A stretch of DNA of 64,000 nt, from the NCBI GenBank assembly GCA_013400975.1, contig WBMZ01008929.1, forward strand, positions 217 to 64,216, written 5' to 3'. Source of the DNA: Atrichornis clamosus (lineage: Eukaryota > Chordata > Aves > Passeriformes > Menuridae). Below the pieces are notes generated by a model. That model was not told where the DNA came from. It searched no databases and saw only the letters and a list, made by a program, of their open reading frames with translations. Of the stretch, positions 27,701-36,700 are shown piece by piece; position 1 is the first letter of the stretch, and each line of letters begins with the position of its first letter. The position numbers were made by a program, and so were the translations under genes.

Positions 27701-30700
27701 ATTTTCATCCCACACCTGGGGAATTCTGTAGAAGAAGTGGCACCATTAATAGAGTTAGTAAACACGAGCTTTTGTAAAAGCCTCTGGCACTGACTTGCAG
27801 CTGACAAGGAGCAAATGGACACAGCAATGACTTAAAAAGTCATTCTTTTACCCAAGGCTGCCTGCAGTCTCAGACTGCAGGAGGGGAATGCCACTGCAAA
27901 ACAGATGCCAGGCTGCCAGAGACCCTTAAACTTTACACTTCAATGGAATTTCTTCCTTTCTAGTACCCACACCACCTTCACAGCCTAACTGCATAGAGCC
28001 TTGGAGCCTGGTGATGACACTCAGTGACTGCAGGGCAGCAGGATGAGTGTCAGTGATCTTATCTGGGTGCCCTCCTCTCTAATGCCCACAGTGAGATCAG
28101 GGAGTGCCAGAAATGTCTGAGTCTGACCCATGATTACTAATTGGCATTAAGGTTAGTTAGGAGTACAGTGGAAAATAATTAGCTCAGGTGTGGCAAGAGC
28201 ATTTGTATGGTAAGATAAGACAAGACAGAAACCAATTATATGTAGCACAAAGCAAATGTTGGAGTGGAACGTCACCCAAATATAGAGGAGATCACAGAAG
28301 CGGTGGAGTGACAGTAGGTACGTGAGAAGGGCTGACTGATCCACTGAGGAGGAGTGGACTGTTTTCTTCTTGGTTTAATTTTTTTCTTTGTGTGCCAAGC
28401 TCCACCAGCATGTGTTGTCTACAGGCAAAGGTGTAACACCAGATTTCAGGATAAGCTTGGATTTCATCCCAGGCTTGTGAAACACACATGCCATGGATCT
28501 TGAGGTGCTTGTTTAAAAAACAACCAAGATTAAGTTGGGTGCACGAGACAGTGAGGAATGTCAGTGGAAATATATAGAAGTGGTGTTCCCTGAAGCCAGG
28601 ATTTAGCAAATAAGTCAAGGAAAAATGTATAAACACTGTGACCTGGTGTGACTGCACTTGCAACAAACTGAGAGAAAATCACGGCAGAGCACTGCACATG
28701 CTGAGAAATATGGGAAGACAGCATGCAGGTCATAGAAAAAGCCAGTCATAGAAGCTGCGGCACTTGGTTGAAAAGGTGGCTTGTTCCTGGATTTGATACA
28801 AGGAAGATGAAAATCCAGGGAAATCTGAAGTATGTTACTGGAAAAATTGTCAGTCTTCCACAGATATCTGGCAGTCAGACAGCAGCATCTTATCAGCTGC
28901 TTATAATCAGTTTTCCAGGGGAAAGGTCATATTCCTGAGAAAAGGCTAGGTAAACATCATTTTCTAATCCTCATTAGCACACATTAGCATGTCTAGTTAT
29001 TTTAGTTTTCTGATACTTCAAACGCATTCAAGCGTTAAAACAAAAACATTAAGCTAAAAGAGCATCCATATCAGTTCAAAATAAAGCTCTTGAAACCCAC
29101 TACAGATCTTTTTTTGCATTGTACTGAAATATTTAAATCACATGGTAGCACACAATTTTTCCTCTGAGATGCCAGCTTCTTTGAACGCACAGGTAAGTTG
29201 CTGCTCAGTCAACAAAACACTATCTAATATTTTTTTATCTTCCTTGATCAACAGCATGCTGGTCTACAATGCTTCATTATGAAGTGACATCCTTAAGAAA
29301 CAGGCTCAAAGTCAGAGTACCTGGGGAATTACTGACAGAAAGGAAAGACATCCTTTTCTTCACCTGCTGGTACTTAAGTCTTATTTACAGGTAATTAAGA
29401 ATTTACTGGTAAAAGAATCTGAAGATACTTCTCACTGTTTCTAGGCCTTACCTCACATATTAAATTTAAAACCCTCTATGATAGTAAGAGATTCAAAATG
29501 AGCACATGATCTAAACAGATAAGAGAGACAAAATGTGTTGCAGAAGATACTGTTATCTATGTTTCGTAGACAGGGCAACAGAGGCACAGACTGTTTGGAT
29601 GTATACATTTGCCTAAATATCTCATACAACAAGTCTGAACAGAGCTGAAAACTGAGCCCTCACATCTTGAGCTCTACTCCAGGGATGAACAAGGGTATTT
29701 TCAAAATGTCTACGTCTCACTAAGCAAAACTTCTTAGAAATCTCACTGTCCTCAGGACAGAGGATGAAGTCACAATGGTAACACTATTTTCTGAGAATGC
29801 AGCATCATTTTACTTTGTGCAATCCCTTTGCATAAGCCGCTGAATCATGGTTCTTATCTTGTCATTCAATTTTCATTCTGGATCAAAGGTGATACTAAGA
29901 CAAATGAAATCAACACTTCAAAGGAATGAAGATGAAGTCTTGCACATACTTGCAGTGCTTCATAGCTCTCAAAAGGAATAGAAATTTATTTGATCTTCTT
30001 GATTATACTATAATATTTTTTCTATTCTCTGCAACCCAGTATTTCAGACCATGTGAACTGAACACTTCTCTCCACTTGATTGGAAAATTGACAAGGGTGA
30101 CATCCATGTTCTTGTAACACTGAAGTGAGTGAAATGCAAAGAGACAGTGAGAAATTTTATCTGTAGGAAAGTACAGCTCCAGCAAACTTCGTCATCAGGG
30201 AAAGAAAATGCAAAATCAGAGAAGGAAGAACAGTATGGTAAAGGGATATGCAAAACTGTAGCTATAAGTGATGTGCCAAGTTCATGAGACTCATGTATGA
30301 ATGGCAGGAGAAAATTCTGTAGAGAAATACCTCTGTGAATGTGGACCACCATGCAAGGGCTGGTCAAATATCACATATTTTCAGAAGACTTTGCATGTAA
30401 GCTGTAGCATACCATGTACCACAGTCCCCAAAACATTTCTGTTGGACACCTTTCACTGAGGGACAAGAGTCAGGAGCATCCATAACAAAGTGGAGGATGT
30501 CATGGTGCTCAGGACAAGCAAAGGATTAAGAGGGACTGGTGTGTAAGGATTTCAGCTCTATATTCTATGCACATGTCATGGACACATTATATTAATATCT
30601 GTGTATTAAAACTGGTGTAAAGATATTTTAAAACCTCTGAAACAGTCAACTTGTCTGATAAATAATGTGAAGAAAACACCAAAAACCCAACAAACCTCTG

Positions 30701-33700
30701 AAATTGCAAATAGATATTCTGTGGCATAAATTACCTTCAATTGTGATTTCTTAGCTAGTATGATTTTAGTGTTTTGCTTTTGTGTAATATCTAGAACAAG
30801 TGGGGGCTGATACAGTAATTTGAGACTGGTATAACATCAATAAGATAATCTGGTACTTACAAAAATCTGCTTGATGAGCATTCTTCAACTTTATGATTCT
30901 TACAGTAAGCAAGGAGTAAGGTGTCATTTCTTTCTGTTGAAAAACAAAAAAACCCAAAGGAGATGTATTTTAAAGTTTTGAATATGTGTATTGATTGTAA
31001 TACAACCAAACACTGAAAAGAACCCAGGTTCTGCTAAAGTTTTCTCTTCCATTTGGCATCACAGCAAAAATATAATAGGCAGCAAAATGCACTTTCTCTA
31101 CAAACTTCATCAATCACTAAGCCTGTAGTTATCTAAGCATACAAACAGAAGGTGTGGAAGAAGGGGATGAATAGGAAAGTGGAGATGGGGTAAATAAGCT
31201 GAAAAAGTTAATTTAGCCAGCAACATTAAATTGTACGCATGACCATCAGCAGCCATTATGAAGAAAAAATTCAGTGAATCCACATGTGAGAGATGCTTCA
31301 AATTTAGTTGGCTATTGACCAACTGTCTGTGTTGTGCTGTAGGTAGAATCAAGACCTATACAAAAGTTTCTGCTTTTAATGCCATGCTTGGAAAATTGGA
31401 GACAGGTGGTAAAAATGATAGGTCTTTTAACATTTTCTTAGTTGTTTCTAGAAGAATCATTTTCATGAGAGAGAGATGCCTATGGATGAGTGTTAGCACC
31501 TCAGGGAATGTCTCAGCCCTACACAATACACAGCTTTGGACTCACACTCCTAGTTTGCTTTGTAGGAACACAAGTTTTCCTTACCAAGTCTGGCTATCTG
31601 ATTGATAGACATGGAATAGTATAATCAAGTTTAGTATAGTATAGAATAGTATAATATAGTTTTGACTACAGTCCTTAATTTAAAAGAAGGCTATCTCCGG
31701 TTCCTTGTTGAAGGTGCTGGGCCTGACCAACTGAGTCTGTAAAAGCTGTGACAATCAGGTGTGCTTGACGGATTTTACATCTTCAGAAAACATGTTCATC
31801 ATGTCCATTAGCAGCAACAAGAACAAGCAGTATATCAGAAAAAAAAAAAAGCAGAGAATAGAGAAAACTCATTATGGCTGCAACACAGATGGCTATATTG
31901 ATTCCCTAACTGTGGGAACAGCTGTGGAAAATTTATCAAAATAGCTGAAGTTTGTAGAAAGGAAAGAGAGTTTCCTCATGGTTGTACACAAGAGACTGAA
32001 TGAAAAGGATTAATCAGCACTGGGGTTGGATGCCTCTATCACTGTTTAGGAAAAGAAGCAGAAGAAAAGGAGGAATTTCAGAAATTTCAGACTGTATTGA
32101 GTAATGAGTTCCCAAGGTGATGTATGATTATAGTAGTAACTTGTTAGATAGAAGAGGTAACCTAGAACCACTGCAGTGAATGTCAGAGGATGTGGCTCTA
32201 CACAGGAAAGAAAATGCAAACTCTGTCAAATCCTGAGGTCTGACTGCTACTACTGTGTGAAGAGCTTTAATCTGCATACAAATATGCTATCAGCAGATTC
32301 TCAATTGGGTATCTCCAATAAAAGGGTAAGCTATAAATACTATATCTATAAATAATATATATCTAAAAAAGTCACCTTGAGATAGTTGGCTATGAAATAA
32401 TAAGGAATTTTTTAAGGACTTTGGAGCAAAACAAACATTATGGCATTAAAATGAGGCAGATTTAGGAACAGGGAAGAGTTAGTTTGCAGTTTTAGTAGCA
32501 AGGGTCTGTGGAAATTATAAAATTACCAAACTTCTTATGATGCCATTTGTGGATTTGCAAAAAGATATTCAGACACATAATACTGAAGGCACAGTACATA
32601 TTGGGTGAAGCAATAGGTGGCCACTTCAGTGACCAATAGGTGGTCACTGCAGTGGAGGCCTGATGGTAGTCACTGATACTCAGGAAGAACTAAAGGAGAA
32701 CTTGAGATAATGGCAGAAGACAAATAGCTCAGTAATTATTAGTAAAGTCACGTCACAAAACATCACCAACAAGAAGAGGTGGACAAAGAAAGAAGCTGTT
32801 GTGAAAGCTAATGACCAAAAGTCTGAAAAGATTATCTGTAGTGAAATAGAGGAGTGCTGGTGGAAGATGGTGAAATAATTAGATGTTATCTATTTTCTGA
32901 GAAACTTCAGTTAAAATAACAGGGAAAAATTCTCAAGTTAAATAAGAGAAAGCACATACAGAGGTGCTGCTACTGTGACAAAAGTCAAAGACTGATAAAA
33001 AGGTCAAAGCATAAGAAATCAGTGAGACAAGACAGTACATCAGCTGAAGTGTGTAAAGCATTGGACCATGGGGAATCCATCATGACAAAATTTAGCTTAA
33101 CCTCTCAAATAATTTCCATCTCTATAAGAATGAAAGATATGAAGGTCATAAAAGGAATTTACCAGAAAAAAAAAGCAGTAATTTTCAGGCTATGAAGTTA
33201 TGCAATGAAATGGCAAGATTGATTTTTTTAATAAATGCTGGGTAGTTGAAAGGCATGTTAAATAGAAGTTATTCAGTGCCTAAAATAACCATAAGGCTTT
33301 GCCAATGAGCTCAAGTTTATAACCAGGAATCGCAACATCAGAATGTTTTCAATGAGTTCACTAATTAAAATGCTAACACTGTTTGCTGTGAGGTACTGAA
33401 GTAGCACAACCAAAACCACAAGAAGACTTAAGTGCTGAACAAATGCATTCTTTCTATCAGGCTACAAGGAATAGAATACCTTGGCTTCTGGGTAGGTGTA
33501 TTCCAAAACTATAAAAGAAATTAATCACTGTTGCTCAAAATTGTATGTAGAGGTAAGATCTCAGAATTATCAGAACAGAGGCTGGGCCAGTTCCACTCTA
33601 TTTTTTGGACTATTGTTAGACTATTTCTCTTCCATCAACAAGGAACAACTCAATGTCTTCTTACCTCAAACTGTTTTGTTCTTAAAAGAACAAATACTCC

Positions 33701-36700
33701 TTAGGTTTGTCCTTTTGTTTCTATAACTTTCTCAAAAGTAGTACTCAGATTAGAGAAATACATATAAACATTAGCAGACATATCTCAGGAGAAATAAAGA
33801 ACTACAGGAACTGAATTTAATACTGGTGATCTCTCAGCCTCCTTTAATGGCAGCAGTCCTTCAGCCAGCATTTTGGAATGCGTGTCTTTAAAGATTGTCA
33901 GAGATGTGTAGTAACTACCATGACTTTTTAAGTACAAAAACAGAAACAGAAGCAAATGTGGGCTCTGAGAACACAAGTTTTCACCAAGTGCTGTTTGTGC
34001 ACTTGCTCCTGCGTGCCATTGCAGCAGATTGGGGAAGAAATTGTGGGACAAATGCATCACAAGAACCTCTTATGTTGCATGCAAAGGAAGACAAACTGAT
34101 AAAGAAATTGGGGGGGGGGGGGGGGGGGGGCGCCAGAGGACTATATTAAGAAGGACAAAAAAAAGAACAAACAAAAAAGCAAGAACAAAACATTAGAACA
34201 TACCCAGTGTTTCCGCTGAAGAACAGTAAAATAGGACACAGACTAGACAGTGTCGAAGATTATGCAAGTTTTCAAACACCTGTGGAATTGTGTTAAGAAA
34301 GTGGATAGGGATATTTGGTGTCACAGGAAGATGGCTTGGTGCAAAAAGAAGCAGTTTATTTAAATTTGAAGAGCTTACCAGGGGAACAGCGGGACAGAGT
34401 ACCCAATCAGCCCTAATGTACAGATTAGAAACTTGATTGAATGAGAAGCAAGAGCTATTTCTCAGCTCCAGGAGAAGAGCACTGAGTAGGGGCTGTGTAG
34501 GAGAAAACCTCAGTGTGAGCTGTGCATGTAAACTCTGTGCACTGGGAGGAAGTCTCACTGTAGTGCCCTAGAGAGTGCTGTGAAAACAAGGTACTGGCAA
34601 GAGCCAGAGCACACCCAGCATTCAGACATGGGAAAAAGACCATGAGAGAGAGAATGGAAAAAGGGACTCAAGGAATTAAGAACAGAGGAAAGAGCTAGTG
34701 ATGGGAACCTGTAAGACACGTTCAGTGTCTTTGGTGGCAGAGAAAATACAGTCAGCTGAGTCATGGCTGAGTTTCTCTCAGCCTGTTCCTTGCTTCCTGG
34801 ATCTATTCCTGGATCTAGTTAGAAAAGGTTTTTCATAGCGTACAGAACCAGTCTGTACTTTGAAATGCCCCTGCCCCACTCAGTATGACACTCAGATGGC
34901 CATACCAGCCGAATAAAAGTTCTTCAGAAAAAAACCAGCTCTGATTTAGAAAACATTTTCTTTCCCTCCTTAGGGCATTAAAGGAGGAACAATGTTCAGT
35001 GATCATAGAAATAGTAATTTGAGGCACCAATGTCTTTGAAAAGAACTATTAAGCAAACTATTAACTATAAAGCAAACCTCTGAGACATCTTCTTTAGAGA
35101 AGGCAGTTAATGAAAAATTAGTTTCTGTAATACTTTTCTGTAGGCCAAATGCCAGACATGAAAAATACTGCATGTAATTCAAAGAGCAAGATAACATCTT
35201 CTTGTAACTGAAGCTCAGGTCCCCGGTGCCATCAATGGAAGTCATGCAACTAATCGTCTTTTCCCTCTAGTCATCATCTATTGCAATTATACATGGATAA
35301 TAATAAACTAAAAAGCAAGTGATCTGCCTCTGTTGATTATCATTTGTGTTACATTAAAAAAGTTCTAAGGTCAGGGAGGTGTTAATGTAATCAACCACCC
35401 ATGAGTGACTGATTATCACAAGCACCCATTTTTAGCACAAAATTTGCAATCCATATTAAGCCATGGGCCATTGCTGATACTTAGAATAAAGGCAGTATTA
35501 CCAAAAATATTTGTAAATCCACAGTGCACACATGAATAAATCCTCTTGCAGTCCCCTCTAGCAAAAGCAAATCTGTGTACCCTAACCCTCTGAACTCATC
35601 CCTGCAATGGCAGAGGGATGGGCAGATCGAGCAGCCTCCCTTACAGGCTCACTGTCACCCCTGCAAAAGGTAACCTTACATAATACACTTCAATGACAGA
35701 TGCTTTTTTAAATTATTTTTTTAGTGAAAGGGTGAAAGTGTCCTTGATAATGTCATGGCTTTTCTAATTTTGAGGAGAACTGCTAAGGAATGTGCATCAC
35801 AATGTTTATCACTTACATAGATCAAAAACTAATTAAAATCCTCCTAGTGCTCTGAGTTCTGATTTTATATCCAGTAGATACTTTGGTGAGACTCTCTGCC
35901 CTATGTTAATACTACTAATCTTGAGTAGAGATTATGCTTCCTAGTGTCTTGCTCTTTGCCTTACTGCACATCTGTTTTCGGTGCATGTGCAGGTCATAAG
36001 CCAGCATCTATTTCTTTAAGCTGATGATTTCCCAAGGAAAATACCTTTGTTTTTTCAAAATTTTTGGAAATAGGTAATTATTCTGTATAAGACAATGCAC
36101 TAACAAATAATACCCACTGATAAATTTTCTAGATTTACTGGAATTCTGGGCTCCCTTACTCACAACTATTTGTGATCTTCCTTTAGCATGTTTCATCTTT
36201 CCTATATTCGTGTGTAAGCTACTTTAAGGCAAACTGTCAGATTGAGACTCCCTGAAACAGATGAAGAGATGTTCTCTTGATGCTTCTATCCATTTTAAAA
36301 AATGAAAGAGGTTTCACAGTTATGAATTGTTGTTACATTTTCCTGAAAGTTTAGCAGTGGGGCATATTTGGCTTTGCGCTCTAAGTAGGCAACAGCTAAA
36401 TTCCATGCACAGCCCCAGGCATGTTTTTCTAAACCAAATGCAGTAATTATTCAGTTTATCACACATCTGTGCAAGGTCATCTCAAATTGGGACAAGTACT
36501 TAGGCAACTGTTTGAGCATTCACATTAAGGAAAGCTTTATACCTGTTTATTTCTTCTGGGACTCAAGGTCTGCTATAAGCATGTTATCCTTTCTAACAGC
36601 TCTCTACTAATAATTGTCCTCCTGTTGAAGATGGCAAGCTATGACTTGCAAAAAATCAAGGCAATTACCAAAAGCTACCCAGAAAACCAATGCCAGGAAG

